Source: Desulfobulbaceae bacterium UBA5173 (lineage in GTDB: Bacteria > Desulfobacterota > Desulfobulbia > Desulfobulbales > Desulfobulbaceae). Taken from it: a DNA stretch of 13,117 nucleotides. The stretch covers positions 457 to 13,573 of the forward strand of contig DHWV01000069.1 of NCBI GenBank assembly GCA_002413355.1. Direction: 5' to 3'. This document shows positions 7,201 to 13,117 of this stretch, in pieces (position 1 is the first letter of the stretch; every line of letters starts with the position of its first letter). Both the position numbers and the translations under genes were made by a program. Under the pieces are notes generated by a model. It ran no database searches. It saw nothing but the letters and a program-made list of their open reading frames with translations, and was not told where the DNA came from.

Positions 7201-7652
7201 GCATTGCCGACGACGAGGACGCATTCCCCAATAATCCCAGCGAATGGCTCGATACCGACAAAGACGGCATCGGCAACAACGCTGATCTGGATGACGACAA
7301 TGACGGCCTCAGCGACACGGCTGAACAAAAGACAGGCTGTGCTGATCCTCTGAATGCCGATACAGATGGAGACGGTCTCTTAGACGGCGTTGAAGATGCC
7401 AATCACAATGGAGTGCTTGACCCCGGTGAAAGCAGTCCCTGTCTGAAGGATACGGACGGCGACGGGACGCTTGATCAGAACGACCAGTGTCCGGCGGACA
7501 AAAACAAAACTGCGCCGGGCCAGTGCGGCTGCGGCACCGCAGACACTGATTCTGACCGTGACGGCATCAGCGACTGCAAAGACCCTGACACCGAAAAAAA
7601 CACGCTGCTTCCCGGCGTGCTTCAGCTTCTGCTAAAAAACAAGAAGCGATGA
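4215..7652 (+). CDS. Large secreted protein: signal peptide, two DUF1566 domains, CARDB-like domain, alpha/beta-hydrolase (lipase-like) domain, TSP3 repeats
   Basis: A 1145-residue exported protein. A signal peptide (about 1-21, LLGLLLLFVAPAFA) is followed by two near-identical DUF1566 domains at about 23-143 and 153-280, and a linker domain. Then come a CARDB-like beta-sandwich at about 383-500 (ADLQVMII, YSIYVKNFGKDDAPDV) and a lipase-like alpha/beta hydrolase from about 530. In the hydrolase VVLTHGL (His539-Gly540) would form the oxyanion region, FIGHSLGT holds the nucleophile elbow with Ser637, and DHSGVQQWY offers a candidate catalytic His766; the acid residue is not identified. Residues about 895-988 look beta-sandwich-like, and about 991-1126 are calcium-binding-type TSP3 repeats (DTDSDGIADDED and relatives, with GQCGCG). 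The last residues, LLPGVLQLLLKNKKR, form a short hydrophobic-basic tail. It is probably a surface or released esterase/lipase with lectin-like domains; the substrate is unknown. The ATG at 4215 precedes a classic signal peptide but has no visible Shine-Dalgarno. Confidence 0.85.
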   Translation: MKSAAFCLLGLLLLFVAPAFASFHDNGNGTVTDSETGLIWQKAAENTAKNWQESLAACASLTLGGQSDWRLPNRNELQSIVDYRYADPAIDSNVFPNTSGTFWTSTTVVSSPSYAYTVDFSSGAVSYNDKASGSFQVRAVRGGVTPVQPPSFFYNNGNGTVTDSRTGLVWRQVPLDVDGNGAADALNWQEALAAATRLDFAGQTDWRLPNRNELQSIVDYRYADPAIDSNFFPKVTGGTFWTSTTVADSPSYAYTVDFNSGAVSYNDKASGKYSVLAVRGRASISTGSFKFFGIPDKVTANSPFAVEVIANDSAFNGTVHLYLQDGGGIDPASVTLANGRWKGNISIARPGKTRLIALHAPLNGDFLYGSSEWFEVTADQNINADLQVMIIEDKAVYSQGDTLGYSIYVKNFGKDDAPDVTIDLTSTEGFDLNAASCSGYNSSICQDEGLKTKFTASIHAGQYVTIRADGQARAGYNSITLTTEAHDAAVHDRLETNNRAVSVITTDLPDLPGSRKAELRILPGSSSNPAAVDTVVLTHGLQDLSCDAEELWTSSKSDPAKAGYLIQQAMEKAGKPVNIYQFFWQGACQEHYHGIPLDVSYQGAYLNVNAAAQYLAKQLLDKLGPNYDKKIHFIGHSLGTAVNAYAAKIFLTKATKVSTAQVTILNHPNHIGKIAGFIWNDDESEKQWGFDENFFANTLPFDRPGLTFYVDNYYSAYSDKNKVKSGGVGSAINGHVFNHDALVDSFQVGDELLSDESAIFGIDNDHSGVQQWYRWTMRPKEEENFTGDSVCNDAGTWNGKPGDIDPTLNPCKEKRGGWRESILLHDTIDFPPFNGAAADKKSETVGTSSNPVLHGCISFGPLIATTCSEPAKAALSPSATVHQTTALAEEPQIPKSSIEFTVTVPEFLRYISFDYSFGNLGDGDYVYIFLDGVPVWKMSGGGLTAGETVSSGLIPVRATAGQKKLIIALYGVGEQNAQFSLNNFKFTTVADTDSDGIADDEDAFPNNPSEWLDTDKDGIGNNADLDDDNDGLSDTAEQKTGCADPLNADTDGDGLLDGVEDANHNGVLDPGESSPCLKDTDGDGTLDQNDQCPADKNKTAPGQCGCGTADTDSDRDGISDCKDPDTEKNTLLPGVLQLLLKNKKR
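4281..5054 (+). repeat. Tandem duplication of a DUF1566 domain-coding unit
   Basis: Two units, 4281-4643 and 4671-5054, encode closely similar domains joined by a short linker with VQPPS. DNA similarity is high, including identical runs of more than 20 bases around the RNELQSIV and SGAVSYND coding stretches. Differences are mainly silent third-position changes plus a small indel near SNVFPNTSG versus SNFFPKVTGG. The second unit also has an insertion (VPLDVDGNGAADALNW) after the TGLVWRQ motif. The pattern is that of a within-gene domain duplication. Confidence 0.9.
7185..7592 (+). repeat. Thrombospondin type 3-like Asp-rich calcium-binding repeats
   Basis: This stretch encodes roughly six to seven DxDxDGxxD-type units (DTDSDGIADDED, DTDKDGIGNNAD, DDDNDGLSD, DTDGDGLLDG, DTDGDGTLDQND, DTDSDRDGISD). 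Such units bind calcium and form rigid stalks in secreted bacterial proteins. The NKTAPGQCGCG insert between units is a variant I associate with secreted proteins of deltaproteobacterial type. The periodicity is at protein level; it is not a DNA-level direct repeat array. Confidence 0.85.
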
Positions 7653-7659
7653 AGCTGAA
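7621..7659 (+). repeat. Inverted repeat spanning the stop codon of the large secreted protein
   Basis: TTCAGCTTC (7621-7629) pairs perfectly with GAAGCTGAA (7651-7659) across a 21-base A-rich loop. An alternative pairing GCTTCT (7625-7630) with AGAAGC (7642-7647) shares the left arm. No T-run follows on the plus strand, so it is not a standard intrinsic terminator; it may be chance or a 3' stabilising hairpin. Confidence 0.35.
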
Positions 7660-7720
7660 CCGGAAAAAGTGGCGGGCCATCAACTGGTATTGAAGATAAA
7701 CCATACCCATTTCCTTTGAA

Positions 7721-8647
7721 ATGATGCGCGACCTGACCATCGTTATCCCGGCATACAATGATGCTGAGGCACTGTCTCTTTTTTTTCCTGAGCTAATCAG
7801 CTACTGTCAAGCAAATGGATGCAGACTGATCATTGTCAATGATGGTTCTTCAGACAACACCAAAGCATTGCTGGAGCAATACAGTAGCCATGATTTCTTT
7901 CTCCCGCTTTTGCATAAAGTGAATCGCGGCTACGGAGGCGCAATCAAAACTGGTATCAACGCGGCGCAGACTCCGTATGTGATCACTATTGATGCAGACG
8001 GTCAGCACCAGCTCGCAGATGTCTCCGCGCTGCACAAGGCCTTGCGTGAGCAGGATGCGGACATGATTGTCGGCAGCAGAGGGAAGCACAAGGAAAATCT
8101 CTACAGAAAAACAGGCAAAACGCTGATCCGTTTTATTGCCAACTTGCTCATGCCGATCAAAATCAAAGACATCAACTCCGGCATGAAGATTTACCGCACC
8201 AGCCTTGCCAAACAATATCTTCCGCTCTGCCCAGACAATATGGCTTTCAGCGACATCATCACGCTGAGCTTCATCCATCACAAGCATCTTGTCCTTGAAC
8301 ACCAGATCACTGTGCTGCCAAGGAAAAGCGGAACATCCACCATCAGCACCAAGACAGCTTTCGACACCGTGCTGGAGTTGTTCAACATTGTCATGCTGTT
8401 CAACCCAACACGCATCTTTCTGCCGCCAGCCTTGTTCTTTCTGCTGTTCGCCACAGGCTGGGGACTGCCGTTCATCCTGCGTGATGAAGGCGTGTCAGTT
8501 GGCACCTTGCTGCTCTTTGTTACCGGCATGATTTTTTTCTTTCTGGGGCTGATTGCCGAGCAGCTCTCTGTCATCAGGCAGAGTCTCAACCGTCCTCCCG
8601 CCTGCAAGTCTGAGAACATAGTCACTGTAGGTGCTGAACGGAAATGA
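7721..8647 (+). CDS. Family 2 glycosyltransferase, dolichyl/polyprenyl-phosphate sugar synthase type, with two C-terminal TM helices
   Basis: A 308-residue GT-A fold enzyme that should transfer a sugar from a nucleotide sugar to a membrane polyprenyl phosphate or to a growing glycan on the inner face of the cytoplasmic membrane. It shows the family N-terminus LTIVIPAYNDAEAL, VNDGSSDNT with Asp41, NRGYGGAIKTGI, the metal-binding DAD at 91-93 in TIDADGQHQ, and SGMKIYR. Two C-terminal hydrophobic segments (about 232-250 and 259-281) anchor it. DPM1/GtrB-like length and layout support the call; donor and acceptor cannot be read. It starts 68 bp after the large secreted protein gene in the same direction, with ATG codons at 7721 and 7724 and only a weak Shine-Dalgarno. 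Its last 50 codons lie antisense to the end of the deacetylase gene. The convergent deacetylase suggests shared polysaccharide work (inference). Confidence 0.9.
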   Translation: MMRDLTIVIPAYNDAEALSLFFPELISYCQANGCRLIIVNDGSSDNTKALLEQYSSHDFFLPLLHKVNRGYGGAIKTGINAAQTPYVITIDADGQHQLADVSALHKALREQDADMIVGSRGKHKENLYRKTGKTLIRFIANLLMPIKIKDINSGMKIYRTSLAKQYLPLCPDNMAFSDIITLSFIHHKHLVLEHQITVLPRKSGTSTISTKTAFDTVLELFNIVMLFNPTRIFLPPALFFLLFATGWGLPFILRDEGVSVGTLLLFVTGMIFFFLGLIAEQLSVIRQSLNRPPACKSENIVTVGAERK

Positions 8648-9412
8648 GCGGCGGAGCACGTCCAACCGTTTGAGCAGTTTTGCCCGGCCTATGTACATCA
8701 GCATGTTCAAGTGCTTTTTTCCTCCCAAGTCCGGGTGCATGAATCGTTCCTGCCCGGTATCGATGTCGTAGGGGTGAAAATAGGTCAGAACCGGCTGCCC
8801 GGCCTCGATTTTCCTCCTGATGACTTGCTTGGTGAGCAGGAAGGGCAGCACTCTGAAATACACGCCCCCGGCAGCGGGCACGGCAAGACCAGGAAGGTCA
8901 AGCAGGGTGATCGGCAGCTCCCAGATACCTTCAGGCATTCTCCGCGCCGTACTGCCAAATTCAGGCCAGCCGTATAAGGGATTCCTTGCAGGCAGCACGG
9001 AACTGGAATAGGTGAAGCCGAGATCGGCAAGGACTTCATAGGCCCAGGCCGTGCGCTTGGTCAATGAGAAGGTCGGTGCTCTGAAGCCCTGAATCTCCCT
9101 GGCTCCGCAATCGCGCAGAGCCGCCATGTTTTCTTTGAGATCGTTTCGCAAACTCTGCGGACTGAGCTTGTCAAGCTGAAGATGCCTATCGCCATGACAG
9201 GCAATCTCATGCCCTGCGGCGACAATCTCGGCAATCAGCTGTGGATAGCGTCTTGCCAGTGCGCCAACAATAAAAAAAGTGGCTTTCACTCCCCATTGGC
9301 TGAAATGGTCAAGATACTTCTTCGTGTTTTCCGGTACGCCTTCTCTGTATTGTGAGCCGTTTTCGACCCAGTCCCTGACATCTTCCAGATCTATGCCAAG
9401 AAGAATGCTCAT
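8495..9412 (-). CDS. NodB-type polysaccharide deacetylase, similar to exosortase (XrtA)-associated deacetylases with a DUF3473-like end
   Basis: A 305-residue cytoplasm-type carbohydrate esterase that should remove N- or O-acetyl groups from a polysaccharide or lipid-linked sugar. It opens LLGIDLEDVRDW, the acidic motif 1 (Asp8, Glu10, Asp11) that replaces TFDDG in this subfamily. It continues with KATFFIVGALARRYPQLI, the metal-binding His73 and His77 (CHGDRH), GFRAPTFS at 109-116, FTYSSSV, WELPI and YFHPYDID at 211-218. The later part (GGKKHLNMLMYIGRAKLLKRLDVL...FSTYSDYV) resembles DUF3473. These landmarks fit the XrtA/PEP-CTERM deacetylase subfamily, although no exosortase is in the window. 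A hydrophilic tail of about 40 residues after LRLAGG goes beyond the usual end and lies antisense to the glycosyltransferase 3' end. The ATG at 9412 has a Shine-Dalgarno. Divergent from recB, 127 bp away. Confidence 0.9.
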   Translation of the reverse strand: MSILLGIDLEDVRDWVENGSQYREGVPENTKKYLDHFSQWGVKATFFIVGALARRYPQLIAEIVAAGHEIACHGDRHLQLDKLSPQSLRNDLKENMAALRDCGAREIQGFRAPTFSLTKRTAWAYEVLADLGFTYSSSVLPARNPLYGWPEFGSTARRMPEGIWELPITLLDLPGLAVPAAGGVYFRVLPFLLTKQVIRRKIEAGQPVLTYFHPYDIDTGQERFMHPDLGGKKHLNMLMYIGRAKLLKRLDVLRRSFPFSTYSDYVLRLAGGRTVETLPDDRELLGNQPQKEKNHAGNKEQQGAN

Positions 9413-9418
9413 GAGCAG

Positions 9419-9424
9419 TCACCT
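9419..9424 (-). promoter_or_regulatory. Ribosome binding site of the deacetylase gene
   Basis: On the minus strand AGGTGA lies 6 bases before the ATG at 9412, supporting that start. The 127-bp spacer to recB (9413-9539) has AT-rich patches near 9490-9510 but no promoter pair I would defend in either direction. Confidence 0.55.
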
Positions 9425-9539
9425 GTGATGGTATGAATGGATAAGGCCGCCTGATCTGCGTCCGACTCAATGATACCCGACCGCTGCATAAAATTGATAA
9501 AAAACTCAAACTGCCCCTGTTTCTTCCCGCAGTGCAATC

Positions 9540-12500
9540 ATGCACCCACTTGATCCCCTCACGCTCTCCCTGCGCGGCCAGATTCTGATTGAAGCCAGCG
9601 CAGGCACAGGCAAGACCTACACCATCGCTTTGCTTTTCCTCCGTTTGCTGCTGGAGCAGGAGCTGGCCGTGGATGAAATCCTTGTTGTTACCTTTACCAA
9701 GGCGGCGGTGGAGGAGCTACGGGGCCGCATCCGGCAGCGCATCCGTGACGCGCTCGACGTGCTCGAAGGTGGCGGCCCGGATGACCCGCGCCTACGCGGG
9801 CTGCTGCGCACGTTCAAGGACGACAGGCTGGCTGCTATCCTCCTCGGTGATGCCTTGACCCGGATGGACGAGTCTGCCATCTGCACGATTGACAGCTTCT
9901 GCCGCCGAATGCTTCAGGAGCACGCCTTTGAGTCGGGCGCGCCGTTTGAGATGGAGTTGCTGGACAGCGAGCAGCTGTTGCGGCTCCGGGCAATGGAGGA
10001 TTTCTGGCGGCAGCGGTTTTATCCGGCGGACGAGGCTGAGGCGGCTTGGGTGCAGTCGCAGTGGGAATCGCCGACAAAGCTGCTGGACGGGCTGGGCGGG
10101 CATTTAGAGCGCACCGACGTGGACTGCCTGCCACAGCTTGACCACGAGGAGCTGTCTCGTCTCTTTGCCGAGATGAAACGCCAATGGCAGGCACCGCAGC
10201 GGGAAGAGATTATTGCCCTGCTGCGGGGCAGCAAGAAGCTGTCGCAGGATAACAGCAAAGGCCACGGCCCGAAGCGGCTGGCGCAGGCTGAGGCACTGCT
10301 TGACCGGCTGGCAGCTTCAGCAGTGCCGCTGGCAGACAGTAAGGAGATCAAGCTGCTGGAACTGTTCACGCCGGATGGCATCCGCTCCTCGTTCATGATG
10401 TTGAAGAACAACAGCGGCGAGCCGCCCGATCATCCGTTCTTCACCCTCTTCGGCGAGCTGCACCGCCTGCTGCGCTGGCAGAAGACCACTGTTCTGCTGG
10501 AGGCCAGGCACTGGCTGCGCAACGAGCTGGCCCGGCGCAAGCAGGAGCAGAACCAGCTCTATTTCTATGACCTGCCGCTCTGGCTGGACAAAAGCCTGCA
10601 CGGCCCTGAGGGCAGCGGGCTTGCCCGGCGCATCGCCAAACGGTTTCCGGTAATTTTGGTGGATGAGTTCCAAGACACCGACCCGCTTCAGTACCGCATC
10701 TTCAAGGCGGTTCATGTCGCCGCCCAAGCCGAGCGGCAGCGGACAGCGGGCCTGTTTCTGATTGGCGATCCCAAGCAGGCTATTTACAGTTTCCGGGGCG
10801 CGGACATCTTCACCTATTTGCAGGCCCGAAAGGACACGCCGGAGCGGCACCGCCTCACCATGACTGCCAACTACCGCTCCAGCGCGGCTATGGTTCAGGC
10901 GGTTGCGCAGCTTTTCACCGGCGAGGCTCCCTTTCTCTTTGCTGAAATTAGCTTTCCCCATGTTGAAGCGGCAGGCAGCATCGCCCCTTTTCTCGTTGAC
11001 GGCAGTGCGCCGCCGCCCCTGACCTGTCTGCTGCTGCCAGAGGGGGAAGGCAAAAAAGGCAGTGAAGCCTTGAGCCGGGAAGCGGCCAAGGAACTATCCG
11101 CCCGCTTTTCCGCCTATGAAATCGCCAGACTGCTGGCCGCTGGGCAGGCTGGCCGGGCCAAGATCGGCGATCAGCCTGTGTGTTCCGGCGACATTGCCGT
11201 GTTAGTGCGCACCCATGCTGAAGCCGAGCAGATGCGCCGTGAGCTGAATGCACTCGGCATCGCCAGTGTCTGCGGAGACAAGGATTCAGTCTTTGCCGCG
11301 AAAGAGGCCCTCCAACTCCGCATCCTTCTCACCAGCCTCAGCGATCTTTCGGACAGCGGCCTGCTGCGCACGGTCTTGGCAGGCAGCCTGTTTGGCTGGA
11401 CAGCGGAGCAGATTGAGCGGCTGCGCGGCAATGATCAGGCGCGGGAGGAGATCATGGCCGTCCTGAGCGCGTACCAGCAGCTCTGGCAGCAGCAGGGCGT
11501 GCTGGCCATGCTCCAACAGCTTTTCAGCGAGCAGCGCACCGTCAGCCGCCTCTGCGCCGCGCCTTCTGGCGAGCGAGCACTGACCAATATTCTTCATCTC
11601 GCTGAATTGCTGCAAGAAGCATCGAAGCAGCAGCCAGCGGCGGATGCGCTGTTGCGCTGGCTGAACGATCAGATGCGCAGCGCGGACAGCCAAGCGGAAA
11701 CCCAGCAGCTCCGGCTGGAGAGCGACGAGAATTTAGTCAGGATCGTCACCATCCATAAGGCCAAAGGCATGGAATACCCCTTGGTCTTCCTCCCTTTTCT
11801 GTGGAGCGGTCGCCCTGTTTCCCCAGACGAGCCGCTGACCTTTCACCACAATGGCCGCCTCTGTCTTGATCTTGGTTCCGGCAGCAAGGAGCACGCAGCG
11901 TGGGCCGAGCGCGAGCGGCTGGCTGAAGACCTGCGTCTGCTGTACGTAGGCCTGACACGGGCGGCGCAGGGCTGCTTTTTCTGCTGGGGCTGGATTAAGG
12001 AGATGGAGAAAAAACAGAGCGCACTCTGCTGGTTGCTGCATCGAGGGGAAAAACTTTCCTCGGCGCAGCTTGCCACCGACCTAGCCCGCTTGGCCGAGGT
12101 GCTGGTAGTTAGCCCCTGTCCGGCTGACTTCACGCCGCCTTCCTTGCTCCGGCCTACGGCGGAGCAGACCAGCCACCTCCAGCCTGCGCGCTTCTCCGGG
12201 AAGATCGACAGCGGCTGGCGGATTGTCAGTTACTCCAGCCTGACTGCTGAACACAAGGATGCGCAGGCAGAACAGCCGGATCACGACGAGACGGCGGCTA
12301 AGGAAAGCGGGATGCAGGCGGGGCAGGATGTGTTCAGCTTTCCTAAAGGCGCGGCGGCGGGAACCTGTCTGCACGCCATTCTGGAGCAGGTCAGCTTCAG
12401 CGATGCCAGCGGCCATGCGCCGGTGATTCAGGCCCAGCTAGCGCGGGCTGGGTTTGCCGACACGTGGCTGCCAGTGGTCAGCGGCTGGATGCAGGACGTG

Positions 12501-13028
12501 CTGCGCAGTCCGCTGCTACCCGGCTTTTCGCTCTCCTGCCTGAAAGACAGCGGGCGGGTGAACGAGCTGGCCTTTTACTTCCCGCTCGAACCGCTGCGCA
12601 TCGACCGCTTTAATCGAACGCTGCGTACCTTTGGCCATGCACCGCTGCCGGAGCGCGGCGGCAGTCTCCACGGCCTGCTGACCGGCTTCATTGATCTGGT
12701 CTTCTGCTGGCAGGGGAAATATTATCTGGCTGATTACAAATCAAACCACTTGGGCAGCCACGCGGCGGACTACAGCCCAGACAGGTTGCAAGTCGCCATG
12801 CTGGAACACCGCTACGATCTGCAATATTTGATCTACACAGTGGCCTTGCACCGCTTTCTCGCCGGACGGATTTGCGATTACAGCTATGAGCAGCATTTCG
12901 GCGGCGCGTTTTATCTCTTTCTGCGCGGAATGCGGCCGGAACATGGGCCGGGCTGCGGCGTGTTCACGGCTCAACCGCCGCTTGCGCTGATTGAGGAACT
13001 GGACAGGTGCTGCAAGCACGCTGCTTAA
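9540..13028 (+). CDS. recB: RecB, helicase/nuclease subunit of exodeoxyribonuclease V (RecBCD)
   Basis: A 1162-residue protein, close to the 1180 of E. coli RecB. It is a 3'-5' superfamily 1 helicase and the nuclease of the RecBCD complex, which processes double-strand breaks for recombination and degrades linear foreign DNA. Helicase motifs are complete: Walker A ASAGTGKT at 19-26, motif Ia VVTFTKAAVEEL, motif II VDEFQDTDPLQ with Asp375-Glu376, motif III IGDPKQAIYSFRG from 408, motif IV NYRSS from 444, motif V IVTIHKAKGMEYPLVF from 735, and motif VI LLYVGLTRA with Arg807. The C-terminal nuclease domain is intact: His945 in GTCLHAILEQ, Asp1052 in GFIDLVF, and Asp1065 and Lys1067 in ADYKSN, matching the known E. 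coli His956/Asp1067/Asp1080/Lys1082 set. recC is not directly upstream; recC and recD, if present, lie outside the window. The ATG at 9540 has no clear Shine-Dalgarno. Confidence 0.96.
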   Translation: MHPLDPLTLSLRGQILIEASAGTGKTYTIALLFLRLLLEQELAVDEILVVTFTKAAVEELRGRIRQRIRDALDVLEGGGPDDPRLRGLLRTFKDDRLAAILLGDALTRMDESAICTIDSFCRRMLQEHAFESGAPFEMELLDSEQLLRLRAMEDFWRQRFYPADEAEAAWVQSQWESPTKLLDGLGGHLERTDVDCLPQLDHEELSRLFAEMKRQWQAPQREEIIALLRGSKKLSQDNSKGHGPKRLAQAEALLDRLAASAVPLADSKEIKLLELFTPDGIRSSFMMLKNNSGEPPDHPFFTLFGELHRLLRWQKTTVLLEARHWLRNELARRKQEQNQLYFYDLPLWLDKSLHGPEGSGLARRIAKRFPVILVDEFQDTDPLQYRIFKAVHVAAQAERQRTAGLFLIGDPKQAIYSFRGADIFTYLQARKDTPERHRLTMTANYRSSAAMVQAVAQLFTGEAPFLFAEISFPHVEAAGSIAPFLVDGSAPPPLTCLLLPEGEGKKGSEALSREAAKELSARFSAYEIARLLAAGQAGRAKIGDQPVCSGDIAVLVRTHAEAEQMRRELNALGIASVCGDKDSVFAAKEALQLRILLTSLSDLSDSGLLRTVLAGSLFGWTAEQIERLRGNDQAREEIMAVLSAYQQLWQQQGVLAMLQQLFSEQRTVSRLCAAPSGERALTNILHLAELLQEASKQQPAADALLRWLNDQMRSADSQAETQQLRLESDENLVRIVTIHKAKGMEYPLVFLPFLWSGRPVSPDEPLTFHHNGRLCLDLGSGSKEHAAWAERERLAEDLRLLYVGLTRAAQGCFFCWGWIKEMEKKQSALCWLLHRGEKLSSAQLATDLARLAEVLVVSPCPADFTPPSLLRPTAEQTSHLQPARFSGKIDSGWRIVSYSSLTAEHKDAQAEQPDHDETAAKESGMQAGQDVFSFPKGAAAGTCLHAILEQVSFSDASGHAPVIQAQLARAGFADTWLPVVSGWMQDVLRSPLLPGFSLSCLKDSGRVNELAFYFPLEPLRIDRFNRTLRTFGHAPLPERGGSLHGLLTGFIDLVFCWQGKYYLADYKSNHLGSHAADYSPDRLQVAMLEHRYDLQYLIYTVALHRFLAGRICDYSYEQHFGGAFYLFLRGMRPEHGPGCGVFTAQPPLALIEELDRCCKHAA

Positions 13029-13046
13029 GCACAGCCGTTGCGCACG

Positions 13047-13071
13047 AGCTTAGGAATGTGATTCCTAAGCT
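13047..13071 (+). repeat. Perfect 11-bp hairpin with a 3-base loop just after recB
   Basis: AGCTTAGGAAT (13047-13057), loop GTG, ATTCCTAAGCT (13061-13071), 18 bp after the recB stop codon. The stem is perfect. The sequence after it (AATGGGATTTTGG) has only a short T-run, so an intrinsic terminator is possible but not typical. A small dispersed palindromic repeat or a mobile-element end is the main alternative. Confidence 0.7.
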
Positions 13072-13089
13072 AATGGGATTTTGGATGGC

Positions 13090-13109
13090 AGGAGGAAGTG
13101 GGCGTGGTG
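13090..13109 (+). promoter_or_regulatory. Possible ribosome binding site and start of the next gene
   Basis: AGGAGG at 13090-13095 is followed after 8 bases by GTG at 13104 and again GTG at 13107, with an open frame to the window edge. This could be the next gene, recD being the natural candidate by gene order in other bacteria, but only four codons are visible, so identity is unknown. Confidence 0.3.
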
Positions 13110-13117
13110 AGTTTGTT

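Noticed and set aside
6798..7328. Minus-strand open frame opposite the beta-sandwich/TSP3 region
   Set aside because: Its Val/Ala repeats are simply the antisense of Asp-Gly-rich TSP3 codons; no start signal or family motif.
7185..7592. Periodic repeats as a CRISPR-like array
   Set aside because: The periodicity comes from Asp/Gly codons of TSP3 repeats within an open frame; there are no identical repeats with unique spacers.

Overview
The window reads as a piece of chromosome from a Gram-negative bacterium, most likely a Desulfobacterota (Desulfobulbales-like) organism. This placement is an inference from protein style: a two-CW cysteine protein beside a response regulator, a RecB of the enterobacterial RecBCD type, secreted DUF1566 proteins, and thrombospondin-3-like repeats carrying a CPxDxNKTxPGxCGCG-type motif. 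No rRNA or other phylogenetic marker is present to confirm it. No tRNA, rRNA, CRISPR array, transposase or phage gene was found.

Layout. (1) Positions 1-191, minus strand: the first 63 codons of pyrG (CTP synthase), running off the left edge. (2) Positions 427-3228: a signalling block. A membrane histidine kinase on the plus strand meets, stop codon to stop codon, a minus-strand three-gene operon encoding a roadblock/LC7 protein, a two-CW cysteine-rich protein and a single-domain CheY-like response regulator. (3) Positions 3462-7652, plus strand: two secreted proteins. The first is a small DUF1566 protein whose middle is strikingly AT-rich. The second is a 1145-residue protein with a signal peptide, two tandem DUF1566 domains, a CARDB-like domain, an alpha/beta-hydrolase domain with a GHSLG nucleophile elbow, a beta-sandwich-like segment, and calcium-binding-type TSP3 repeats ending in a short hydrophobic-basic tail. 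(4) Positions 7721-9412: a family 2 glycosyltransferase of the dolichyl/polyprenyl-phosphate sugar synthase type, convergent with and overlapping a NodB-type polysaccharide deacetylase by 153 bases on opposite strands. Both suggest surface glycan assembly. (5) Positions 9540-13028: a full-length RecB with intact helicase and nuclease motifs, followed by a perfect 11-bp hairpin and a possible ribosome binding site for the next gene.

How the parts may work together. The kinase, the output-less regulator, the roadblock protein and the two-CW protein look like one signalling unit, possibly feeding a small GTPase encoded elsewhere. The secreted DUF1566/lipase proteins and the glycan enzymes all concern the cell surface. 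pyrG and recB are housekeeping genes at the edges. The most unusual items are the roadblock/two-CW/response-regulator operon, the DUF1566-lipase-TSP3 architecture with composition steps at its domain borders, and the long antisense overlap between the two glycan genes.
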